From assembly GCA_965205255.1 (NCBI GenBank), contig OZ242051.1, positions 992,001 to 1,056,000 on the forward strand: a DNA stretch of 64,000 bases, written 5' to 3'. Each line of letters starts with the position of its first letter. Position 1 is the stretch's first letter. The notes under the pieces were generated by a model. It worked only from the letters and a program-made list of their open reading frames with translations, had not been told where the DNA came from and made no database searches. This stretch comes from G965205255 sp965205255 (GTDB lineage Bacteria > Pseudomonadota > Gammaproteobacteria > Pseudomonadales > Endozoicomonadaceae). The translations under genes and the position numbers were made by a program. Shown piece by piece: positions 45,358-54,500 of the stretch.

Positions 45358-45624
45358 TTACTTTACCAAAGGTATGTTTTGCATAATTGCTAGGGCAAAG
45401 TTATACACTTCTATGCCCATCCAGCGTGCGGTGATAAAAATACTGACGACAACCGCTATCAGTTTAAAGGCAAATGGCAGGGTTTGTTCCTGAATTTGCG
45501 TTAAAGCCTGCACCAAACTCACCAGCAAACCGACTCCGGCGGCAGCAATGATCGGTGGCATGGATAATATCAGTGTCAACATAAGTGCCTGTGCAGTCAT
45601 GTTTAAAATATCGCCTTCAACCAT
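45358..45624 (-). CDS. sctS: Type III secretion export-apparatus protein SctS
   Basis: SctS (YscS/SpaQ/HrcS, FliQ homologue) is an 88-residue protein with two membrane helices that forms part of the export gate. LSMPPIIAAAGVGLLVSLVQALTQIQEQTLPFAFKLIAV is diagnostic. AAGGATG precedes the ATG. It is followed without a gap by sctT and preceded by sctR. Confidence 0.95.
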   Translation of the reverse strand: MVEGDILNMTAQALMLTLILSMPPIIAAAGVGLLVSLVQALTQIQEQTLPFAFKLIAVVVSIFITARWMGIEVYNFALAIMQNIPLVK

Positions 45625-45683
45625 GAAACATCCTTGTTTATATTCTGTAGTATTTGTTATAAATAATTTAATTATTTAACAGA

Positions 45684-46334
45684 TTACTGGTAACTTAATA
45701 CCAGACCGTGGACAAGCCTTGTCCAACCATCAAGCAGTACAAAGAGTAACAGTTTAAATGGTAGCGATATGGTCATTGGAGACACCATCATCATTCCCAT
45801 GGCAAGCAGTATATTTGATACAATAAGGTCAATGATGATAAACGGCAAATAAAGTAAAAAGCCAATCTGAAAAGCTTTGGTCAGTTCGCTTAACGCGTAA
45901 GCTGGCAAAAGTATCATGATACTGTCTGATGTAAGTTCTTCTTTGTATTCAGGTGGCCAGATAGATCTGGCCGTTTTAAGAAAAAACTTTCTTTCACGTT
46001 CGTTGGTGTGTTTTTTAAGGAAATTACGATAAGGTGTGGTTGACTCTTCAACGGCTACCTGCCATGAGTTATCTTTTAAACTGATTTCTTTGTCTTTCAG
46101 ATTTTCATAAACCTCCATGCCAACGGGTGCCATAATATAAATTGTTAAGATAATAGCCAGTGAATTAAGCGCCATATTTGGAGGAATTTGTTGCAAACCT
46201 GTCGCATTTCTTAAAATGCCAAATACAACCATCAGTTTTAGAAAGGATGTACCTAAAATAGCAACAAAAGGCACTAAGGACATCAATGCCAGCGGTAAGA
46301 TCAGATAAAATGGGGTAGAAAGATCAAAGTTCAT
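45684..46334 (-). CDS. sctR: Type III secretion export-apparatus protein SctR
   Basis: SctR (YscR/SpaP/HrcR, FliP homologue) is the main pore subunit of the export gate. The 216 residues show four hydrophobic segments, FVAILGTSFLKLMVVFGILRNATGLQQIPPNMALNSLAIILT, and the late LPFIIIDLIVSNILLAMGMMMVSPMTISLPFKLLLFV. Gene order sctQ-R-S-T is canonical. Confidence 0.96.
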   Translation of the reverse strand: MNFDLSTPFYLILPLALMSLVPFVAILGTSFLKLMVVFGILRNATGLQQIPPNMALNSLAIILTIYIMAPVGMEVYENLKDKEISLKDNSWQVAVEESTTPYRNFLKKHTNERERKFFLKTARSIWPPEYKEELTSDSIMILLPAYALSELTKAFQIGFLLYLPFIIIDLIVSNILLAMGMMMVSPMTISLPFKLLLFVLLDGWTRLVHGLVLSYQ

Positions 46335-46387
46335 TTCTGGTGCATTCCCTGCAAAAGTTCCTTATTAATGGTTTTTATATGCAAAGA

Positions 46388-46606
46388 CTACAGCATACGG
46401 GTAACTCTTGTGCCTAACTGTCCGTTAATATCTACAAGCTCACCTTCTGCCAGCGGCTTTCCGTTAGCATGGATAATCACAGGGTTTGCTAAAGGCCTGT
46501 TCAGCTGAAAGGTAAACCCTGGTACACATTGCGACATATTACCAAAGGAAATCTCCTGTTTACCTATATCGAAAGTCAGCTGAACCGGAATGGCATTAAT
46601 ATCCAT
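46388..46606 (-). CDS. sctQ: Internal start: short SctQ-C form (SPOA domain only)
   Basis: Within sctQ, GGAGGG lies directly before ATG at 46606 (minus strand: GGAGGGTCGATGGATATT), giving a 72-residue SPOA-domain protein starting MDINAIPVQLTFDIGK. YscQ of Yersinia and SpaO of Salmonella are known to make such a C-terminal product from an internal start, where it forms a complex with full-length SctQ. Here the Shine-Dalgarno is stronger than that of the full-length gene. Prediction from sequence and family knowledge. Confidence 0.65.
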   Translation of the reverse strand: MDINAIPVQLTFDIGKQEISFGNMSQCVPGFTFQLNRPLANPVIIHANGKPLAEGELVDINGQLGTRVTRML

Positions 46607-47500
46607 CGACCCTCCGGAAGCTGGGGCTGGCTTTGCCTGTTTTGGTGTCTGATCGTTTTGAGCTTCAGGTGTTTTATCATCGTCACCAAGAATATCGTCT
46701 AATTCATCATCGAGATCATCCAGATCACCAAAGTCATCTAGATCATTGTCAATGTCATCGCCCATTGGAATCTCCATACTGTTTTCAAGTGTAATGGTCT
46801 GGTTGTTGATGTTACCAAGAAACCCGATCCGGTCCGAGAGTCTGATAAGTATCTGTGAGCCGTCTTTGTACCAGTTTTGATCAAACAGAATAATGTCTTG
46901 TGAACGTATTTTCTGTAGCCGGGTCGAAGACAGGCGGGTTCTACCTGCCTCAAGTGTGGCGATAACCGGTGTACTTAGCAGCACATTGCTGACAGACTCA
47001 CACGGTAATTTGTCTATCCAGGCTTTGTTTTGATTATTTATTCCCAACTGAGCAATATGTGTCTTTCCATTGATTTCAATGGTTATATTAAGGGCAGGAA
47101 CAATTATATCTGCACTGAATTTCAGCCCTCTTAGTTCAATATCTTTTTGAAGAAAAGATTTTAAATCATTTAGCGCTCGGTCAAAGATAAGATGCAGGCA
47201 TCCCATGAGAACAGGCTCATTGAGTTGCTCTAATACATCAGCAATTATTGTATTTCCTATCTTAATGTCAGCAAATACAGAGCGACTTAACAGGATAAAA
47301 GTATCAACGCCTTCAATTCGTAAGTGCAGGGTAAAATCCATTAATGGCGCATTGCTGGCAGGGATTAAACAAAAAGTAGCAGGAATGTCATAAATCTTAG
47401 ATGCAAAAACACCCTGGCGACCACACAGCAGATTATCCGTATGCATTTGTTCTGCTGAGATTGAAGTGAGTTCCAGAGGCTTGATGGCCATAATTTGCAT
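46388..47500 (-). CDS. sctQ: Type III secretion C-ring (sorting platform) protein SctQ
   Basis: SctQ (YscQ/SpaO/HrcQ) forms the cytoplasmic sorting platform that loads substrates. The 370-residue protein has a divergent N-terminal half, a very acidic linker near residues 250-275 (runs of D with L), and a C-terminal SPOA domain (VDINGQLGTRVTRML end). A second start is possible at 47491; AAGGA lies 3 bases before the first ATG and 12 before the second. An internal ribosome-binding site can produce a short SctQ-C form (listed separately). Confidence 0.9.
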   Translation of the reverse strand: MQIMAIKPLELTSISAEQMHTDNLLCGRQGVFASKIYDIPATFCLIPASNAPLMDFTLHLRIEGVDTFILLSRSVFADIKIGNTIIADVLEQLNEPVLMGCLHLIFDRALNDLKSFLQKDIELRGLKFSADIIVPALNITIEINGKTHIAQLGINNQNKAWIDKLPCESVSNVLLSTPVIATLEAGRTRLSSTRLQKIRSQDIILFDQNWYKDGSQILIRLSDRIGFLGNINNQTITLENSMEIPMGDDIDNDLDDFGDLDDLDDELDDILGDDDKTPEAQNDQTPKQAKPAPASGGSMDINAIPVQLTFDIGKQEISFGNMSQCVPGFTFQLNRPLANPVIIHANGKPLAEGELVDINGQLGTRVTRML

Positions 47501-47573
47501 TATTCCTTATTTATTTTTTTATTATGATATTATTTTGTATACCATAATCGGAAAATTATATCTTTATTATATT

Positions 47574-48185
47574 TTATTCATTTTCGCCTTCTTCACCGGT
47601 GTACTCATTTTTAGAGCGTCCGTCCTGTTGCTGGCTCATGTCTCTAATATCAACAGAAACATCATCTCCTAATTTATTTTGTAGTTGCGAAATTAACGAC
47701 TGTTCACCCTTGCTAAGAAAATTAAAAGAATCAGCGGATGTGGTATTAAACTCAACCATTATTTTTCCGCCATCTTTACGAATGGTAACATCAGTTCCTG
47801 CTAAAAAGTCCTGATTGAAAGCAACTTTTACCTCCTTTGTAGATCCGGCTTCTGCTAGCATAATACGATCAACAATTTTATTGATTTTATCTACAGCATC
47901 AGTAGCATTAGTTTTTTGTACGGTAGCTACCTCCGCTTTACCTGCCATTTGAATCTTATCTGCTCGGATGTCCATCCCTTCTGATGAATCTTTCATGGAT
48001 CGCAGTAATTCCTGAGGGTTTTTGTCTTCTTTTTTTCCTTCAGTCTTTTTCTGTTCAGCTTCTTTTTTATCCAGAGCTTTGGAGAAATCATCAGCATCCT
48101 GATTGTCAGCGTTAGTATTAGATGCTTTAGATTGTGATTCAGGTGCAGGTGCTGATCCTCCGCCGATACCACCAATATTGCTCAT
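47574..48185 (-). CDS. sctP: Type III secretion needle-length regulator, SctP-like
   Basis: Position between sctO and sctQ and overall layout fit SctP (YscP/HrpP), the secreted ruler that sets needle length and triggers the SctU switch. The 203-residue protein has a disordered, Ser/Ala/Asp/Lys-rich N-terminal half (about 1-70) and a compact C-terminal domain (VKVAFNQDFLAGTDVTIRKDGGKIMVEFNTTS) like the FliK/YscP T3S4 domain. AGGA lies 9 bases before the ATG. It is short for a ruler, so a short needle is possible. Confidence 0.75.
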   Translation of the reverse strand: MSNIGGIGGGSAPAPESQSKASNTNADNQDADDFSKALDKKEAEQKKTEGKKEDKNPQELLRSMKDSSEGMDIRADKIQMAGKAEVATVQKTNATDAVDKINKIVDRIMLAEAGSTKEVKVAFNQDFLAGTDVTIRKDGGKIMVEFNTTSADSFNFLSKGEQSLISQLQNKLGDDVSVDIRDMSQQQDGRSKNEYTGEEGENE

Positions 48186-48264
48186 ATTATATATTCCTGT
48201 ATTGTTTTTATTAATTATAACTCTTACGTTAATTTTTTATTGTTTTGCGTTGCCAGATGCTGAA

Positions 48265-48726
48265 CTAACTTTTGTTTCTTGGTATAAACTCTTCCAGTTC
48301 AAGCTCCTCTATGCGTGCAGCTTCTTTTGCTTTTTCTTGATCTAGGACTTTGGTAAACTCTTCAAACTTTTCAACCATTTGCATTGCTTGTCTGTGTGCT
48401 TGTCTGGCTTCATTTAGCTCTTGTTTGCACTCATCTAGTGCTTTATTGGCTTTATCTGATTCTTCCTGTAAAACACTGTCTTTTTCCCGCATGAGTACAA
48501 CGCGTTGTTTGAGTAAGTTCAGCTCCCGTTCTTTAACTGAAGTTTCCATTATCTCATCATATAGACGCTTCTCTTCTGCTGTTCGCCAACTGATATGATC
48601 TACCAGTGCCTTTTCTTTTTTTTGAACCTCTTTCACCGCTTTTTCTACACGATACTCGGCAAGCCGAACCTTTTCGTGAGCTGACTTTTCACGAATTTTT
48701 TTGATGCGAAGCAGGTCGTGTAACAT
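48265..48726 (-). CDS. sctO: Type III secretion central stalk protein, SctO-like
   Basis: A 153-residue, almost wholly coiled-coil, charged protein (LLRIKKIREKSAHEKVRLAEYRVEKAVKEVQKKEKALVDH). Size, charge and location directly after sctN identify it as the SctO (YscO/FliJ-like) stalk that connects the ATPase to the export gate. It begins 6 bases after the sctN stop, so translation is coupled. Confidence 0.85.
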   Translation of the reverse strand: MLHDLLRIKKIREKSAHEKVRLAEYRVEKAVKEVQKKEKALVDHISWRTAEEKRLYDEIMETSVKERELNLLKQRVVLMREKDSVLQEESDKANKALDECKQELNEARQAHRQAMQMVEKFEEFTKVLDQEKAKEAARIEELELEEFIPRNKS

Positions 48727-48732
48727 AGTCTG

Positions 48733-50058
48733 CTATACCAATTTTTTTAATTGTTGAGCATTGGTTTCAAAATCCTGAAGTTCGTCTGTCCTTTGTTTCA
48801 GGTAGTTTCTGATAGATTCGATTTTAGCCAGTGCCTCATCAGCGAGTTTGTCTGAACCTTCTTTATATTCGCCCACTTTAACCAACAGTTCAATATCTTC
48901 AAACTTGGCCATCAGTTCACGTATACGTCCGCTCGCTTTTAAATGTTCTTCGTTAACGATATTATTCATTACGCGACTTGCACTCGCCAGTACATCAATA
49001 GCTGGATAATGGTTGGCGGCTGCCAGCTTTCGGGATAAAATAATATGCCCATCCAAAATAGACCTGGTTTCATCAGCTACCGGTTCTGTCATGTCATCAC
49101 CTTCCACCAGTACGGTATAAAATGCAGTGATAGACCCTTTATCAGACATGCCCGTTCTTTCCATAAGTTTTGGTAGTGTGGCAAATACAGAAGGGGGAAA
49201 TCCTCGGCGAGTGGGTGGTTCTCCGGCAGCAAGTCCAATTTCACGCTGGGCACGGGCGAATCGGGTCACTGAGTCCATTAAAAGAAGAACCTTTTTCCCT
49301 TGATCACGAAAGTATTCTGCAACTGCAGTTGCTGTATAGGCTGCTTTGGCACGTTCCATGGAAGATTTGTCAGATGTTGCAACAATAGTGACTGATTTTT
49401 TTATACCCTCCGGCCCCAAATCATGCTCGAGAAATTCTCTGAGCTCTCGTCCCCGCTCACCAATAAGAGCAAGCACGGTGACATCGACTTCCGCGCCCTT
49501 TACAAGCATTGAAAGTAGTGTTGATTTACCTCCACCAGCCGCAGCAAAAATACCCATTCGCTGACCTTCACCACAAGTTAACATACCATCAAGTGCTCTC
49601 AGGCCAAGGGGGAGGGGGCTGTTTATTATCTCGCGAGTAAGAGGATCAGGTGCATCAGCATACACCGGATACCAAGCATCTGGGGTGATTTCTTCGTCAG
49701 AATCCTGGTGAAGTGAACGACCCATCCCGTCAAGTACTTTACCCAATAAATGTGGGCCGACAGCAACATGGTGAACTCTGCCTGTCGGAATAACCTCGGT
49801 GCTACCGGAAATACCCACAATGTCACCAAGAGGAGTGAGAATGGCATCATAGCCTTGGAATCCGACAACTTCAGCATAGCTGCCTTCGTTTTCACCAGGT
49901 GTTATAAGCTCACAAAGCTCCCCCACTTTAACATTAGGAACAGCCGCTTTAATGATCATACCCTGAACTTCAGTTACCCTGCCTCTAATGTCAATTAGAC
50001 GGCTGCTGTCTACAGCATTTTGAAGGGCATCAGTTAAATAATTAAGTGCATCAGTCAC
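48733..50058 (-). CDS. sctN: Type III secretion ATPase SctN
   Basis: SctN is the hexameric ATPase that strips chaperones and unfolds substrates at the base of the injectisome. The 441 residues carry the Walker A AAAGGGKSTLLSM, ALIGERGRELREF, Walker B VLLLMDSVTRFARAQREIGLAAGEPPTRRGFPPSVF, and the T3SS-type GSITAFYTVLVEGDD. The first gene of the sctN-O-P-Q-R-S-T operon, it starts 99 bases downstream of a terminator that follows the chaperone gene. Confidence 0.96.
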   Translation of the reverse strand: MTDALNYLTDALQNAVDSSRLIDIRGRVTEVQGMIIKAAVPNVKVGELCELITPGENEGSYAEVVGFQGYDAILTPLGDIVGISGSTEVIPTGRVHHVAVGPHLLGKVLDGMGRSLHQDSDEEITPDAWYPVYADAPDPLTREIINSPLPLGLRALDGMLTCGEGQRMGIFAAAGGGKSTLLSMLVKGAEVDVTVLALIGERGRELREFLEHDLGPEGIKKSVTIVATSDKSSMERAKAAYTATAVAEYFRDQGKKVLLLMDSVTRFARAQREIGLAAGEPPTRRGFPPSVFATLPKLMERTGMSDKGSITAFYTVLVEGDDMTEPVADETRSILDGHIILSRKLAAANHYPAIDVLASASRVMNNIVNEEHLKASGRIRELMAKFEDIELLVKVGEYKEGSDKLADEALAKIESIRNYLKQRTDELQDFETNAQQLKKLV

Positions 50059-50156
50059 GACAGATCCTTCTGTCTGTTATTATTATCATATGTTTATTTA
50101 AAAAGTGTAGCTGTTTAAATTAAATAATGTTTTTGATTTGTTTTATCATAAAAAAA

Positions 50157-50172
50157 CGCCTCATCAGAGGCG
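50157..50172. terminator. Rho-independent terminator between the chaperone gene and sctN
   Basis: CGCCTC-ATCA-GAGGCG with an A-run on one side and a T-run on the other forms a strong hairpin 27 bases past the chaperone stop on the minus strand. It can uncouple chaperone from sctN expression, or work as an attenuator if read-through occurs. Confidence 0.85.
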
Positions 50173-50198
50173 CTTTTTTATGGAACTGAATATTTACG

Positions 50199-50708
50199 TT
50201 AAACCATCATGCCCATGTCTCCAGGAGGAGATGAAGGTGGATTTTGTTGTTGCTGCTGTTTCTGTTCAACAGCTACCGGGTTAGAAGGATTTCCACCTTC
50301 GCCTGTTACTTCAGCGGTAACCCATTCAAGTGTATTAACAAACTTTTCAAGAATTGTTTCAAAGGCACCGTAATCGATACCGGCAGTCATTGATCTAATG
50401 AGCAGTATTTCACTCTTGTCATGATTGAGAGCCATATAGGCACCCTGCATACTGTGGTGCTGAAGATTAATAAACATAACTTTGTCTAATAGTTCAAGTT
50501 TATCAGATTCCTGTAAATGCGTTTCCACAGGGCTGACGGATGATACAAAGACTAACGCTTCATCTTCTTCAAGATATTCCATATTAACGATAAGACTATC
50601 ATCAAAACACAAACCACAAGCGCCGTGTTCATTCAGAGTCAGCTCACCAAGGCCTATTCCTTCGGCAAATCTCTTCAGGTTTTCTTCTACATTTTGGCGA
50701 TGAGACAT
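50199..50708 (-). CDS. CesT/SycE-type T3SS chaperone
   Basis: A 169-residue protein with the alpha/beta fold pattern of class I T3SS chaperones: VEENLKRFAEGIGLGELTLNEHGACGLCFDDSLIVNMEYLEEDEALVFVSSV, an acidic character, and a flexible end with a poly-Q run and Pro/Gly tail. It is first in the minus-strand T3SS block, separated from sctN by a terminator. Its client is unknown; the TRAF-like protein is one candidate, as are substrates encoded elsewhere. Confidence 0.85.
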   Translation of the reverse strand: MSHRQNVEENLKRFAEGIGLGELTLNEHGACGLCFDDSLIVNMEYLEEDEALVFVSSVSPVETHLQESDKLELLDKVMFINLQHHSMQGAYMALNHDKSEILLIRSMTAGIDYGAFETILEKFVNTLEWVTAEVTGEGGNPSNPVAVEQKQQQQQNPPSSPPGDMGMMV

Positions 50709-50926
50709 TGAGTGAATCCTCCGGGATTTCTTATTTTTTCATTGTTACCAAAAAGGGTATTTCTATTAAGTATATATAAGTTTCAGATATCTCCTTATTA
50801 TTTATTTTATTAACATATTTTACTGGATATTTTAAGTGTTGCTTGAGTTTAAGGGCAGAGTTGAATAATCTTTGTAATCGTTTATGGTTGGTAGCCTAGT
50901 AGCAGTTGAAGTATTGTGGGTTTTAA

Positions 50927-51424
50927 ATGAAAAAAAAAGAAGCTTTGGATAACAACAGCTTTTCATTCATGAAAGAAGCGTTTCGTCTGGCAACGCTTGC
51001 TGATCAGCATAATGAAGTACCGGTAGGGGCTGTAGTTGTTTATAAGGGAAAAATTATTGGCAGGGGATATAATCAGCCTGTCAGTCAGTCTGACCCAACG
51101 GCTCATGCTGAAATCCAGGCATTAAGAGATGCGGCAAAAGCCGTTAATAATTACCGCCTTGTTGACTGTGATTTGTATGTGACCATAGAGCCCTGTGCCA
51201 TGTGCGCCGGTGCCATTGTGCACAGCAGAATCAGAAAAGTGTGGTACGGTGCAACCGAACCCAAAGCCGGTGTAGTCTCGAGTCAGGGACTTTTTTTTCA
51301 GCAGCCGTATTTGAACCATCAGGTGATAGTGCAGGGAGGAATCCTTGAAAAAGAGTGTGGAGAGATAGTACAAAACTTTTTTCAACGAAGAAGAAAAGAA
51401 AAGCGTGAAAAACAGTTGATGTGA
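50927..51424 (+). CDS. tadA: tRNA-specific adenosine deaminase
   Basis: TadA deaminates A34 to inosine in tRNA-Arg(ACG). The 165-residue protein carries the zinc and catalytic motifs TAHAEIQALRDA (HAE) and PCAMCAGAIVHSRI (PCxxC), with EVPVGAVVVYKGKIIGRGYN upstream. It is divergent from the T3SS chaperone and precedes purL on the same strand, as in many gammaproteobacteria, but without the mltF gene often found between. Confidence 0.95.
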   Translation: MKKKEALDNNSFSFMKEAFRLATLADQHNEVPVGAVVVYKGKIIGRGYNQPVSQSDPTAHAEIQALRDAAKAVNNYRLVDCDLYVTIEPCAMCAGAIVHSRIRKVWYGATEPKAGVVSSQGLFFQQPYLNHQVIVQGGILEKECGEIVQNFFQRRRKEKREKQLM

Positions 51425-51558
51425 ATAACGCCCTCTCATGTATTAGCTTTAAGTGTTTACTTTGACTGTGGATTTTATTCGTTTTTTGTATTAACTTTCG
51501 TTATCATGTGTTGCTCTTGTGAAGTTAAGTATTATCCTGGGGGGGGAAGACAGATACG

Positions 51559-54500
51559 ATGAAAGTTTTAAGCCGAAAAAGTGACATTTCAGAATATCGT
51601 TCCGTGCAGTTAATCAAGAGACTGAGAAGTGTTTGTCCTCAGATCAGCTCTCTTGATATCAGGCAGGTATATTTTGTTGAAGAAAAAACAGTATTGGTAA
51701 AAGAACAGGAGAAGATGCTGTCTTCCTTATTAGATGCGACGCCTGTCATGCTTGCTGAGGTGGACGGTCGTCATGCAAAAAGTAATGAGGGCATTAAAGG
51801 TAATTCTTTTTTTTTAGTCACTCCCCGCAAGGGCACGATCTCCCCATGGTCAAGTAAAGCTACAGACATTCTTCATAATGTGGGCTTGACGGGTATTGAG
51901 CGTATTGAACATGCTCAGACCTACCTGATTGGTTATGAAGTTTGTGCCGAAGAAGAGTTTTATATCGAAGAAGAAGTATTACATGCCCTCAAAGCCAAAT
52001 TACACGATCCGATGACCGAGTCAGTGTGGACCTCAACAGATGAGGTGTTATCTTTATTTATTCATGATGAGCCAAAACCCATGACTACCGTGCCTGTATT
52101 AAACGAGGGCAGGCAGGCTCTGGCTGAAGCAAATATAAATCTTGGGCTCGCACTTGCTGATGATGAAATGGATTATCTTGTTGAAAATTTCAGGAAGTTT
52201 GGCAGAGATCCCACTGATGTTGAATTAATGATGTTTGCACAAGCCAACTCAGAGCACTGTCGACATAAGATATTCAATGCTGTCTGGACGATTGATGGGA
52301 AAAAGCAGCCATACTCACTGTTCAAAATGATAAAACATACCTTTGAAAATTACAGTGATAATGTGTTATCAGCTTATAAGGATAATGCTTCTGTTATCAG
52401 CGGATCTGTCGCAAATCGGTTTTTTCCTGATCCTGAAACCCTTATATATAAAACGTCACATGAACCTGTTCATATTCTCATGAAGGTTGAAACCCATAAT
52501 CATCCGACAGCCATTGCACCTTACTCGGGTGCTTCTACAGGCTCAGGCGGCGAAATACGCGATGAAGGTGCAACGGGAATGGGCGCAAAACCAAAGGCAG
52601 GTTTAACCGGATTTTCAGTATCAAACCTTGCAATCCCCGGCTTTATTCAACCTTGGGAAAAACCTTATGGCAAACCAGAAAACATTGTGTCTGCACTGGA
52701 TATCATAATAGAGGGTCCTCTGGGTGGGGCAGGGTTTAATAATGAGTTTGGTCGTCCGAATCTTTGTGGTTATTTTCGAACCTATGAGCAATCGATCAAA
52801 AATGCTTCAGGAGATATTGAAGTCAGAGGCTACCATAAACCCATTATGCTGGCTGGTGGCTTAGGCAATATTCGTGAATCGCATGTTAAAAAAGAGCCTT
52901 TTTCAGCAGGGGTAAAGCTGATTGTTTTAGGTGGTCCTGCCATGAAAATTGGGCTAGGCGGTGGTGCGGCTTCCTCAATGACGACAGGAACCAGTGACAA
53001 GCGTCTTGATTTTGCTTCTGTGCAGCGAGATAACCCTGAAATGGAACGACGCTGTCAGGAAGTCATAGACAGTTGCTGGCAACTAGGTGATAGGAATCCA
53101 ATAGCGTTTATTCATGATGTAGGCGCCGGCGGGCTTTCCAATGCTTTTCCAGAATTAATTCATGACGGAGGTTGTGGCGGTCACTTCGACTTGCGAAAAA
53201 TACCGAATGATGAAAAGGCCATGACTCCTTTGGCTGTATGGTGTAATGAATCACAGGAGCGTTATGTGCTGGCAGTTACATCAGACCAACTGAAAATATT
53301 TGAAGTCATTTGCAAAAGAGAGCGTTGTCCTTATGCTGTAGTAGGGGAGTCAACAGCTGATGATCATATTAAAGTCTCAGACCCTTACTTCAAAAACAGT
53401 CCTGTTGACTTACCATTGTCAGTACTTTTAGGGAAAACACCAGAGCTTGAACGTGTAGTGAAACGTAAGCATCATTCACACTCAACACCCGACTTCAAAG
53501 AGGTGAAAATTGAAGATGCACTGGCAAGAGTGTTAAGGCTGCCTGCAGTTGCTAGTAAAAGCTTTCTTATTACTATTGGCGACAGAAGCATTACAGGTCA
53601 GGTGGTGCGTGAACAAATGGTAGGTCAGTGGCAGGTACCGGTAGCCGATTGTGCTGTTACCTGTAATAGTTACGATGGTTATCACGGTGAAGCAATGTCA
53701 ATAGGTGAGCGTGCACCAATTGCCTTATTAGATGGACCAGCTTCAGGCAGAATGGCTGTGGCAGAAGCTATTACAAACATTGCAGCGAGCAATATCGGAG
53801 AACTGGAAAATGTTAAATTGTCTGCTAATTGGATGGCTGCGTCAGGTCATGGTGAAGAAGATTTGAAGCTTTTTGACACCGTAAAAGCGGTAGCAATGGA
53901 GTTATGCCCAGAGTTGAATCTAACTATTCCTGTTGGCAAAGATTCTCTGTCAATGCGTACTGTATGGCAGGAAAGAGGTGAAGAGAAAGCGGTTACAGCA
54001 CCGCTATCTCTTGTGATATCAGCCTTTGCGCCAGTTAAAGATGTGAGAAAAAGCGTTACTCCACAGTTGCGTACTGATGCAGGTAATACCCAGTTAATCT
54101 ACATTGACCTTGGCCGAGGCAGTAATAATTTAGGTGGTTCAGCACTAAGCCAGGTTTATAACCAGACGGGAGGAAAGCCTGCTGACCTGAAATCATCGAA
54201 AGACTTAAAGAGTTTTTTCTATGTAATTCAATCCCTTCTTGAAAAAAACCTGCTTTTAGCGTATCACGATCGTGGTGATGGTGGCTTAGTAGTCACACTG
54301 TTAGAAATGGCTTTTGCAGGACGAACAGGTATTTCTGTAAACCTTGATCGTCTGGCGAATGATAGACATGATTTGTTGCCGTTGCTTTTTTCAGAAGAAC
54401 CTGGTGCTGTGATTCAGGTACAATCGAAATATAAAGGTCAGGTGATGGATAAGTTTGCCAAACATGGTCTTGGTAGGTGTACACATATTCTGGGGTCTTT

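Noticed and set aside
46388..47500. Flagellar switch protein FliN/FliM instead of SctQ
   Set aside because: Neighbours (SctO, SctP, CesT chaperone, SctN with T3SS-type sequence) and the absence of flagellar genes favour a non-flagellar T3SS.
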